This document shows positions 6,569-13,634 of a DNA stretch of 13,732 bases, piece after piece. The notes under the pieces were generated by a model. The model did no database searches and had not been told where the DNA came from. It saw nothing but the letters and a program-made list of their open reading frames with translations. A program made the translations under genes and the position numbers. Numbering within the stretch: position 1 is the stretch's first letter; each line of letters starts with the position of its first letter. The DNA comes from Acidobacteriaceae bacterium (lineage in GTDB: Bacteria > Acidobacteriota > Terriglobia > Terriglobales > Acidobacteriaceae), in assembly GCA_030039895.1 (NCBI GenBank), contig JASHUR010000197.1, positions 1-13,732 on the forward strand, written 5' to 3'.

Positions 6569-6852
6569 TGCACCCCACGTTTAACAGGTCGCCGTGGTCG
6601 TATGTGGCATTCGGCGTAGTGTTGTGCGCAGCATTCTTCCCCATCGGCTGCGCCTTGTCTCCCACTTACGACATCATGGGTTCCATGTTTCCGGCGTGGC
6701 TTCTCTGCATTGTCGTTGGCATCGTGCTGGCAGTGCTCTCGCGGTGGCTTTTCCTGCGTTTTCGTATCGCGCCGCTTTACCCGGTCATCGCCTATCCATG
6801 TATTGCCGCGATATTCACATTCGCAATCTGGCTGATCTTTTTCCAGCAATGA
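6565..6852 (+). CDS. ytcA: YtcA family small membrane protein of an MdtNO-type efflux system
   Basis: 95 residues (94 if the second of two adjacent ATGs is used). The segment GCALSPTYDIMGSMFPAWLL (28-47) matches the characteristic GCSLSP...G..YP.W..C region of E. coli YtcA as I remember it. Three hydrophobic stretches are visible: 13-28, 40-60 and 72-93. The first may be a lipoprotein signal, with Cys29 after Pro-Ile-Gly; the Pro at -3 is unusual for a lipobox. The function of YtcA is unknown. It sits in the slot that the small DUF1656/AaeX protein takes in other FUSC pump operons, just before the HlyD adaptor. The start overlaps the TolC-like stop (ATGATG), implying translational coupling; mdtN follows after 10 nt. 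Confidence 0.82.
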   Translation: MMHPTFNRSPWSYVAFGVVLCAAFFPIGCALSPTYDIMGSMFPAWLLCIVVGIVLAVLSRWLFLRFRIAPLYPVIAYPCIAAIFTFAIWLIFFQQ

Positions 6853-6862
6853 GGACACACGC

Positions 6863-8080
6863 ATGGCGGAATTCGCAGTTGAAAAGTCGCCGCACCGGCC
6901 CATCGAACGCAGGATCACCATCGCAATTGTCGCAACCACCGTCCTGCTCGGACTAGTCGTCGCCTGGCGCGCCGTCCATCATCCGCGCACAGACGACGCC
7001 GAGATCTTCGCCAACTACATCGGCATGGCGCCGCAGGTCGACGGCCCCCTCGTCCAGCTCAACGTCCACGACAACGAGTTCGTCCCGAAGGGCACATTAC
7101 TGTTCGTCATCGATCCCCGGCCCTACGAATACGCCTACGAAAAGGCGCTTTCGGACCAGGCTGCTCTGCAAGGCCAGATTGCAGACGAGCAGCGCCGCAT
7201 AGCCGCTGAAGTCAGCGGCGTATCCGTCGCCAAAGCCGGCGTGCAGACCGCGGAAGCCGATGTGGCGCATTGGGCTGCCGCACAGGACCAGGCGCGTGCC
7301 GACATCGCCAATGCGGAGCAGGGCGTTGCGCGCGCCAAGGCCGAATGGAACTACGCCAACGACAACCTCCACCGCATCGAGCCGCTCCTCAAGAAGCAGT
7401 TTGTCACCGTCGACCAGGTGGATCGCGCTCACACTTTGGAAGAAGCCCAGGCGCAGGCGCTCATGCAGGCGCAATCGCAGTTGACCGCGGCCCAGGCCGA
7501 GCTGCGCTCCACCACGGCGCAGTACCTCCAATCCAAAGCCGCTCTCCAGCAGCACCTTGCCCAGCACGCGCAGGCGCAGCACTCCGTTCTCACCCTTGAG
7601 CCGCTCCTGAACCAGCGCGGCGCACTCGCCGCCGAAGTCAAGAACGCCAAGTACAACCTTGACAACTGCCGCGTCTACGCGCCCTTCGACGCGCGCGTCA
7701 CCAATCTCACCATCTCCGTTGGCGATTACGCGCACATCGGCCAGCAGGTCTTCACCCTCATCGATGTCCGCACCTGGTGGGCCGTGGCCAACTTCCGCGA
7801 AGGCCAGCTGCGCCACATCCACCCCGGTATGAAGGCCGACGTCTTCATCATGTCCCGCCCCAATGAACCCTTTTCCGGCGTCGTCGACAGCATTGGTTTC
7901 GGCGTTACCCCGGATGAGGACGTCGTCGGCCGCCTTGGCCCCGGTCTTCCCGACGTGCAGCGTACCCTGAATTGGGTCCACCTCGCTGCTCGCTATCCGG
8001 TCCGCGTCCGGATCCTCAACCCGCCTCGCGGCGTCTTTCGCATCGGCGAGACCACCGTCGTCACCATTAAGGGGCGGTGA
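6863..8080 (+). CDS. mdtN: HlyD/EmrA-type periplasmic adaptor subunit (MdtN-like)
   Basis: 405-residue membrane-fusion protein linking the FUSC permease to the TolC-like channel. One N-terminal transmembrane helix (17-37) anchors it. The HlyD signature follows: TDDAEIF (43-49), then QVDGPLVQLNVHDNEFVPKG (58-77) and LLFVIDPRPYEY (79-90), the first half of the lipoyl domain. A long Ala/Gln-rich coiled-coil hairpin (about 92-265) follows, then the second half-motif NCRVYAPFDARVTNLTISVG (about 268-287) and the beta-barrel with WWAVANFREGQL. GAGGA at 6851-6855 precedes the ATG by 7 nt. It is some 60 residues longer than E. coli MdtN as I recall it, mostly in the hairpin. Third positions are strikingly C-rich, more so than in the first half of the next gene. 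Confidence 0.88.
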   Translation: MAEFAVEKSPHRPIERRITIAIVATTVLLGLVVAWRAVHHPRTDDAEIFANYIGMAPQVDGPLVQLNVHDNEFVPKGTLLFVIDPRPYEYAYEKALSDQAALQGQIADEQRRIAAEVSGVSVAKAGVQTAEADVAHWAAAQDQARADIANAEQGVARAKAEWNYANDNLHRIEPLLKKQFVTVDQVDRAHTLEEAQAQALMQAQSQLTAAQAELRSTTAQYLQSKAALQQHLAQHAQAQHSVLTLEPLLNQRGALAAEVKNAKYNLDNCRVYAPFDARVTNLTISVGDYAHIGQQVFTLIDVRTWWAVANFREGQLRHIHPGMKADVFIMSRPNEPFSGVVDSIGFGVTPDEDVVGRLGPGLPDVQRTLNWVHLAARYPVRVRILNPPRGVFRIGETTVVTIKGR

Positions 8081-8082
8081 GC

Positions 8083-10224
8083 ATGGCTACCGCCGTACAA
8101 AGCGCTGTCCCATGGCGCCAGTCCTTTGCATGGCTGCGGCAATTTCTCCGGGACGAGCTCGCACCCTACCCTGGCAGGGGCGCAGTGGTCGCACGTATGG
8201 TCATCGGCACAACTCTGGTCATGATCATTTGCATGACCTTTGGCATTCCCTACGCGTTTCAAGGTGCAATCTTTGTACTTCTGGTTTCCCGGGAGAGCCT
8301 TCATGCCACACTTCAATCGGCGGCAACGATACTCGTCGCTACCGCTATAGGTGCGGCCTATCTCTTGCTCACGGTTGGATTTCTTGTCAGCGATCCCCTG
8401 CTCCATTTGTTCTGGGTCATCGGCTCCTTGTTTCTGGCGTTCTATGCGATGAGCGTGCTGACGAGCTACTTTGCCGCCGTTATTTTCGCCGTCATAATCT
8501 CCGTTGGAGTGCCGTTATGGGACCGCCTTTTGCCGGCGGAGAACAACGTGGAAGATACGCTTCGGCTGTGTTTGGCAGCGTTGGTAGCGATCATGGTTAC
8601 TGCCGGAGTAGAAGTGATCTTCGCCGCACTCAAGCCCCAGGACGATCTCACCGTTTCCATTGCCGATCGCCTCGAGAGCGTCGCCAACCTTTTGCGCTCG
8701 TATGTGGAAGGGAAGCCAGACCGGTTGTCGCAGCAAAAGATTATCAGTCTCAGCCTGGTGGGAATGTCCCGTATGCGCCGCGATCTGGAACACTCCAACT
8801 ACTCGGTACCCTATGCGGAAAAAATGGGCGCTGTCGTGGCATTCACAGGGAGGCTGGTAGACGTTGCCGCTACTCTGTCTGATTTCCCCGTCCAGCTGTC
8901 GGATGACGATCGGAGCTACCTGCGCAGTCTTACCGAAAGCATTGTTGCCATTCGGAACGATCTTTTGGCTGGGAGGCCGCCGCATCTGGCCAGTTCACCG
9001 CAAGAAGCGAAGCCCGTGGAAACTGTTCCGCTGCTGCGGGAGATAGGGCAGACCGTTACGCTCATCGCCGAGGTCTTCACGGGATCACAGTCCCTCCATG
9101 CCTTCGCGCGTTCGTCTGAGCCTGCGGAACCGCGCATGCAGATCTTCGCTCCCGACACATTCTCCAATCCTGACCACATTCGTTTCTGCCTGCGGGGCGG
9201 ACTGACCGCCAGCCTCTGCTACGTTATCTACCACCTGGTCGCATGGCCGGGAATCAGCACAGCGATCACCACTTGCCTGCTGACAGCTCTAACCACAGTC
9301 GGCTCTTCCCGGCAGAAGCAGGTCCTTCGCTTCGGCGGTGCGTTTGTGGGTGGCGTCATCATCGGTATCGGGGCGCAGGCCTTCATCCTGCCCGCTCTGG
9401 ACTCCATCACGGGGTTCACGCTTCTCTTTGTCGCGGTCACCTTTCTTGCGGCGTGGTTCGCCACTTCTAGCCCTCGCCTCTCGTATTTCGGAATTCAGAT
9501 TGCGCTCGCCTTCTATCTCATAAACCTCCAGGAATTCAAGTTTCAGACCTCGCTTTCGGTGGCGCGGGATCGCGTGGCCGGCATCCTGCTTGGCCTTATC
9601 GCCATGTGGCTTGTCTTCGATCAGCTCTGGGGCGCGCCTGCCGCTGTGGCCATGAAGCGCGCCTTCGTCACCACGGTACGCCTTCTCGCCCAGCTCTTTC
9701 GCGAGCCCATTTCCAGCGACCATGCCGTGGCCGTCCAGCAGAGCTATGCTCTCCGCGAAAGCATTGGCGTCAGTCTCAACCGTCTCCGCGAACAGGCCGA
9801 CGCCGTCATGCTTGAGTTCGGTTCCGCGCGCGAGCGCGACCTGGCGCTCCGAGCACAGCTTTTCCAATGGCAGCTCCGGCTCCGCTCGGTCTTCGTCGCT
9901 CGCATAGCCCTGCTCAAGTACCGCCTGCGCCTCAGAGGCTTTGAGCTGCCAGAGACCATCCAGGCCGCGCAGCATGAATTTGATATGAGCCTTGCCGCTC
10001 TGCTCGACGGGTTGGCTGACCGGCTCGAAGGGAAGCCCGCGCCTCGTCCTCCATCAATAGAAGCGGCTCTGCAGCATCTCGAACAGGAGGTCCGGCTATA
10101 CTATCCCACCGAGCCGCCCGAACATCTGCCCGAGCAGCTTCGCACCTTCCTTCCCTTAACGCGCCGCGTCTGTCTTCTCCTGCAATCTGTGGCCGACGAA
10201 GTGCTCGCCACTCCACTTCCGTAG
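8083..10224 (+). CDS. mdtO: FUSC-family inner-membrane efflux permease (MdtO-like)
   Basis: 713-residue transporter with the FUSC/aromatic-acid-exporter architecture: two membrane halves each followed by a soluble helical part. First-half helices span about 34-183, a cytosolic helical region about 185-360, and second-half helices about 365-510, with the family element RDRVAGILLG near 495-504 just before the last helix. A long soluble C-terminal region follows. AaeB, MdtO and related FUSC proteins work with HlyD adaptors to export aromatic acids or drugs; the substrate here is unknown. ATG at 8083 is preferred because AAGGGG (8069-8074) sits 8 nt upstream. A GTG at 8077, overlapping the mdtN stop as GTGA, would add two residues but has almost no spacing. 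Final gene of the operon. Confidence 0.88.
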   Translation: MATAVQSAVPWRQSFAWLRQFLRDELAPYPGRGAVVARMVIGTTLVMIICMTFGIPYAFQGAIFVLLVSRESLHATLQSAATILVATAIGAAYLLLTVGFLVSDPLLHLFWVIGSLFLAFYAMSVLTSYFAAVIFAVIISVGVPLWDRLLPAENNVEDTLRLCLAALVAIMVTAGVEVIFAALKPQDDLTVSIADRLESVANLLRSYVEGKPDRLSQQKIISLSLVGMSRMRRDLEHSNYSVPYAEKMGAVVAFTGRLVDVAATLSDFPVQLSDDDRSYLRSLTESIVAIRNDLLAGRPPHLASSPQEAKPVETVPLLREIGQTVTLIAEVFTGSQSLHAFARSSEPAEPRMQIFAPDTFSNPDHIRFCLRGGLTASLCYVIYHLVAWPGISTAITTCLLTALTTVGSSRQKQVLRFGGAFVGGVIIGIGAQAFILPALDSITGFTLLFVAVTFLAAWFATSSPRLSYFGIQIALAFYLINLQEFKFQTSLSVARDRVAGILLGLIAMWLVFDQLWGAPAAVAMKRAFVTTVRLLAQLFREPISSDHAVAVQQSYALRESIGVSLNRLREQADAVMLEFGSARERDLALRAQLFQWQLRLRSVFVARIALLKYRLRLRGFELPETIQAAQHEFDMSLAALLDGLADRLEGKPAPRPPSIEAALQHLEQEVRLYYPTEPPEHLPEQLRTFLPLTRRVCLLLQSVADEVLATPLP

Positions 10225-10356
10225 CGAATCACAGCGTCTGGATCTGCGCGTTTGTTCGCCAACAATAAGGACACAGTAAGCTGTGGCACCGTCATCGCGC
10301 TGAATAACTTGGAATGGACGCCTGGTGAATTTTGAGGTGTAACTGACCAAACAAAT

Positions 10357-10370
10357 CTTACTTGTAAGTA
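10357..10370. promoter_or_regulatory. TetR-type operator-like palindrome CTTACTTGTAAGTA
   Basis: Two interlocked dyads, CTTAC-TT-GTAAG (10357-10368) and TACTT-GT-AAGTA (10359-10370), are followed at once by TTGACT (10372-10377), a good -35-like hexamer. Overlapping short AT-rich palindromes next to a promoter element are typical of TetR/AcrR repressor sites. I find no good -10 box at the right distance, and the site is about 470 nt from emrA. Confidence 0.35.
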
Positions 10371-10469
10371 TTTGACTCGCGTGGCTTTGACGCAACTAAA
10401 CCAGTTGTCCTTGGGTTTTATCGGTAGCTCTCAGGAGGCTGTCGGCGTACGCGGTGGCATCCTCAGATA

Positions 10470-10494
10470 GCTGAATCCTCAGCCGGATTTTTTT
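10470..10494 (+). terminator. Rho-independent terminator-like hairpin
   Basis: GCTGA (10470-10474) and TCAGC (10479-10483) pair around a 4-nt loop. Four bases later comes a run of seven T (10488-10494). An overlapping alternative pairing, TCAG-ATAG-CTGA (10463-10474), competes with it. The short stem and the gap before the T-run make it moderate. It lies 245 nt after the mdtO stop, so it would end either a long 3' UTR or a short separate transcript. Confidence 0.4.
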
Positions 10495-10605
10495 GACTAT
10501 TGCCACAAAGCTTCACCTGTCGTCATGAAGAGTAAGGCTTAGCTTTGACCGTCACGTGCATCCGATTGTCGGCAAACTTCATCTTTCACATTGCAATCTC
10601 AGCCA

Positions 10606-10628
10606 AATTTGTCGCTACACAACAAATT
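10606..10628. promoter_or_regulatory. 23-bp dyad AATTTGT-N9-ACAAATT upstream of emrA-like gene
   Basis: Perfect 7-bp arms with a 9-nt spacer, giving half-site centres 16 bp apart. Such a site could bind a dimeric LysR- or MarR-type regulator. It lies about 215 nt upstream of the emrA-like start. No regulator gene is present in the window to pair it with. Confidence 0.35.
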
Positions 10629-10842
10629 GGTTTAGAGGCATTGGGAAGAGGATAGGGCCTGCTCGTGATCTTCCGCGGCGAATCACCGTGAGATAACTGT
10701 TACTCGCTGCCCCCTCGAAAGGGTGTTGCTTCAATCGGAGCGTTGGGCAACACTGGTGCTGTCTGATACCTAACACCTCGTTCCTGCCCTCTTTCGATTC
10801 TTCTTAATCCTGCAGCCTGATGCGCAGAAGGGAGTGCGTCCG

Positions 10843-11997
10843 ATGAAGAAATGGTCCTTCGTCATCCCCGTGGTGGTGCTCGTCGCTGCGGTGTTTCTGT
10901 TCCTTGCGATCCGAGGGCATTGGACATCATGGCAAAGCAATGCCGTCGTTCAGAAGACCAACGATGCTTATGTGACCGCGAATCAGATTCCGCTCAGCAC
11001 GCGCATCAGTGGAACTGTGAATGCCGTGCCGGTGGAAGACTATCAGGCCGTCAAAGCCGGCCAGCCCCTGATCTTACTCGATGACTCCGATTATCGGGCG
11101 GTGGTGAGTGAGGCTCAGGCGGCCATCGCTGCCGCTCAGGCAGAACTCGTGGCCAATCAGGACGCCAAGCGCGCCGCCGATGCGAGCGTCAAGAGCGCAG
11201 AAGCAGCGATCGCTCAGGCCACGGCTGCAGCCCAGGCCGCGCAGGATGCCATCTCCGCCGCGCAGGCGCAGGCCACGCAGGCGGCCAGCGAATACCGGCG
11301 CGTGGACGCGCTCTACCGCCATCAGGCGGCGACGCAGGCGCAGTACGATCAGGCGCTCGCGGCGCGCGACTCTACGCAGGCCGGGTTACAGGCCAAACGC
11401 GCCCAGGCTGTACAGGCACAAGCGGCCATCGCAAGCGGAGAGGCCGCCAAGGAAGCAGCCCTGCAGCAGCGGTCCGGCTTGAATGCGAAGGACAACGCTC
11501 TGCAGGCACAGATTGCAGCCAATAAGGCGCAGTTGGTCGTAGCGCAGGTCAATCTCGGCTACACCACGATCAGCGCTCCAGCTGACGGCCGCATCGGCAA
11601 GCTCCAGGTGCATCCGGGCCAGCTGGTCGGCGCCGGCGTCGAGGTCGTCGACTTTGTGCAGCACGGCGCGTGGATTGAAGCCAATTATCAGGAAACCCAG
11701 TTGAAGCGCATTCGAGTAGGAGATCGCGCCGATGTGCACATCGACGCCTATCCTTCGCGAACGTTTCACGGCTATGTGGCGGAGATTGCTCCAGCCAGCG
11801 GCGCAGCCACGGCATTGCTGCCGCCCGATAATGCAACCGGAAACTTCACCAAGGTGGTGCAGCGTGTTCCGGTCAAGGTTGTGCTCGACGATGAGTCTTC
11901 TGCGAATACACTGCGGCCCGGCCTCTCGGCAGAGGTTGCGATTCACACCAACGAAGTAGAGAAGGCAGCGGCTTCTCCTGCCGCGGGCAATCAGTGA
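10843..11997 (+). CDS. emrA: EmrA-type membrane-fusion protein (HlyD family) of an MFS tripartite pump
   Basis: 384-residue periplasmic adaptor. One transmembrane helix (6-23) is followed by TNDAYVTANQIPLSTRISG (39-57), the EmrA/HlyD opening signature, and VPVEDYQAVKAGQPLILLDD (62-81). An extremely Ala/Gln-rich alpha-hairpin (about 85-235) follows, then YTTISAPADGRIGKLQVHPG (about 240-259) and the barrel region ending near DAYPSRTF. ATG 10843 is chosen because AAGGGAG at 10828-10834 lies 8 nt upstream; the in-frame GTG at 10834 overlaps that Shine-Dalgarno. The EmrB-like transporter follows after 6 nt. The hairpin-coding DNA is low-complexity, with many near-repeats of GCGCAGGC type, so small in-frame indels between strains would be expected. 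Family assignment is firm; the substrate is unknown. Confidence 0.9.
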   Translation: MKKWSFVIPVVVLVAAVFLFLAIRGHWTSWQSNAVVQKTNDAYVTANQIPLSTRISGTVNAVPVEDYQAVKAGQPLILLDDSDYRAVVSEAQAAIAAAQAELVANQDAKRAADASVKSAEAAIAQATAAAQAAQDAISAAQAQATQAASEYRRVDALYRHQAATQAQYDQALAARDSTQAGLQAKRAQAVQAQAAIASGEAAKEAALQQRSGLNAKDNALQAQIAANKAQLVVAQVNLGYTTISAPADGRIGKLQVHPGQLVGAGVEVVDFVQHGAWIEANYQETQLKRIRVGDRADVHIDAYPSRTFHGYVAEIAPASGAATALLPPDNATGNFTKVVQRVPVKVVLDDESSANTLRPGLSAEVAIHTNEVEKAAASPAAGNQ

Positions 11998-12003
11998 AGC
12001 GCG

Positions 12004-13623
12004 ATGGTGGAAGTTGAGAAGAGCGCGTCTGGAAATAAGACTCGCCCCATGCTCGGTATCTTTGCCGTGCTGCTGGGCGCGTCGCTGGCGACCTTCTTTG
12101 GCCGCCTGCTGAGCGTGGGCGCGGACGATCTGCGCGGCGCGCTCGGCCTCAGCGTGGATTCCTCTTCGTGGATCAGCACAGCCTACAACATGGGCATGAT
12201 GTTTATCGGCCCCTTTTCGGTATACCTCGGAGGCCTACTCGGGCCGCGCCGCGTCCTGCTGTGGTGCGCTTATATCTTCACCGCGGTAACCTTCATCATG
12301 CCTTTCGCCGGGCATCTTCCATCGCTGATCGCCCTGCTCGCGATCGCCGGACTGACCGCCGGCACATTCTATCCGTTGACGCTGTCGTTTATTCTGCGCA
12401 ATCTGCCGCAGAGCTACGTGCTGTATGGCATCGCAGCGTATGCCATCGACATCGTGGTTACGACGCACGTCGCGGACTCCTACGAAGCATGGGTGATGCG
12501 CAACCTGTCGTGGTGCTGGCTCTTCTGGACGATCACCGTTGCTACGCCGGCCATGATCGTTCTGGTTCGAAACGGCATTCCCGCACAGCCCATTCCACGT
12601 CCCAAACCCGGGCAGCCGCCGATCAGTTGGCGCGGATTTCTCTATGCAAGCCTGGGTGCGGCGCTTGTCTATGGCGCGCTCGATCAGGGGCAGCGGCTCG
12701 AATGGTGGCACTCCGGCACCTTTGCCGCCATGGTGATTACAGGCTCCTTCCTGATTCTTGTTGCCGGTGTGCGCCACTTCAGCCAGCCTCACCCGCTGGT
12801 GAACTTTCCGTTTCTGCGCCGCCGCAATACTTTGCTGCTCGGCCTCACGGTCATGCTCTTCCGTTTTGTGCTGTTAGCTTCTGTAGTACTGGTTCCCAGC
12901 TATCTCACCGCGATCCAGCAGTACCGGCCCGATCAGGTCGGTCCTGTGTTGCTGTGGCTGGCCATCCCTCAGTTCCTCGCCGGGCTGCTTGCCGTCTATC
13001 TGCTGGGCAAAATTGATGCGCGCCTGATTCTCGCCGTAGGGTTCTCGCTGATCGCCCTCGGCTGTCTGATGGACTCACACATCACCGCGGCGTGGTCGGG
13101 AAACAACTTCACCCTGAGTCAGCTTGTGCTGGCGTTAGGCGAAGGGCTTGCATTCAACAGCATGGTGGGCGCCATTATTCTCGACATTCTCAACTCGGGC
13201 TCGCTTGAAAAACCAGCCGATGTGCTTACCTTTGCGGGATTCTTCCAGACTATCCGGCTCTTTGGCGGGGAAGTGGGGGCCACGTTCATCCGCCACTTTC
13301 TGCAAATCCGGGAAGTCTTTCATTACAATCTGCTGGCCTCGGGTATCCAGGGCGGCACTGCGCCATTGCAGCAGCGCGAGCACACCCTTCTTGGAGCCAT
13401 GCACAGCCACGCAGCCACGCAAAATGCGCTCATCGGACGGTCAGCAGGTCTGCTCGTCATCAGCATTCGTCAGCAGGCGTTTACGTTGTCGCTTGCAGAC
13501 GGCTTCACGTTGATTGCCATGGTTGCCGCGGCCTGCCTGTTGGTTGCAGCCGGACTGCGAGCGCTCAAGCTTGGCTACCCTCAGATCATCGCGGCGCCTG
13601 TCGCCGGTAAAACCACTTCGTAA
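12004..13623 (+). CDS. emrB: EmrB-type DHA2 family MFS exporter
   Basis: 539-residue multidrug-type exporter with about 14 hydrophobic segments, the DHA2 topology. After a short polar N-terminus (1-14), helix 1 runs about 15-33. The DHA2 loop DDLRGALGLSVDSSSWIST (about 40-58) precedes helix 2. GGLLGPRRVLLW (about 76-87) is a degenerate motif A: as in EmrB, the usual Gly-Arg-Leu-Asp is not conserved. A basic/proline-rich linker, RNGIPAQPIPRPKPGQPP (about 189-206), separates the two halves. A long periplasmic loop around 430-480 contains several His residues (EHTLLGAMHSHAATQNALIG). It should use proton motive force to move hydrophobic compounds through the adjacent EmrA-like protein to an outer-membrane channel. 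ATG 12004 is 6 nt after the emrA stop, with only a weak Shine-Dalgarno, so translational coupling is likely. Confidence 0.9.
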   Translation: MVEVEKSASGNKTRPMLGIFAVLLGASLATFFGRLLSVGADDLRGALGLSVDSSSWISTAYNMGMMFIGPFSVYLGGLLGPRRVLLWCAYIFTAVTFIMPFAGHLPSLIALLAIAGLTAGTFYPLTLSFILRNLPQSYVLYGIAAYAIDIVVTTHVADSYEAWVMRNLSWCWLFWTITVATPAMIVLVRNGIPAQPIPRPKPGQPPISWRGFLYASLGAALVYGALDQGQRLEWWHSGTFAAMVITGSFLILVAGVRHFSQPHPLVNFPFLRRRNTLLLGLTVMLFRFVLLASVVLVPSYLTAIQQYRPDQVGPVLLWLAIPQFLAGLLAVYLLGKIDARLILAVGFSLIALGCLMDSHITAAWSGNNFTLSQLVLALGEGLAFNSMVGAIILDILNSGSLEKPADVLTFAGFFQTIRLFGGEVGATFIRHFLQIREVFHYNLLASGIQGGTAPLQQREHTLLGAMHSHAATQNALIGRSAGLLVISIRQQAFTLSLADGFTLIAMVAAACLLVAAGLRALKLGYPQIIAAPVAGKTTS

Positions 13624-13634
13624 GGAGGGCTCCC

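Larger units (their letters stand above)
10225..10842. other. 618-nt AT-richer intergenic region with several inverted repeats, upstream of the EmrAB-type operon
   Basis: No supported gene. The base composition is visibly more AT-rich than the flanking operons. Besides the separately listed sites it holds CACAG-TAAG-CTGTG (10272-10285), a small hairpin 47 nt after the mdtO stop without a T-run; an imperfect dyad GAGaTAAC-T-GTTACTC (10690-10705); and CCCT-CGAA-AGGG (10712-10723). The left part is the 3' end of the first pump transcript and the right part the control region of the second pump. An sRNA or unannotated leader transcript is possible but not demonstrable here. Confidence 0.5.

Noticed and set aside
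7097..7981. Minus-strand open frame of 294 codons within mdtN
   Set aside because: Shadow of the C-rich third positions of mdtN; the mdtN frame has HlyD signatures and a ribosome binding site.
9289..9975. Minus-strand open frame of 228 codons within mdtO
   Set aside because: Antisense to the conserved second membrane half of the FUSC permease; no recognisable features.
10101..10395. Short minus-strand frames straddling the mdtO end and the following gap
   Set aside because: They overlap the real C-terminal coding of mdtO, have no ribosome binding site, and give basic peptides without motifs.
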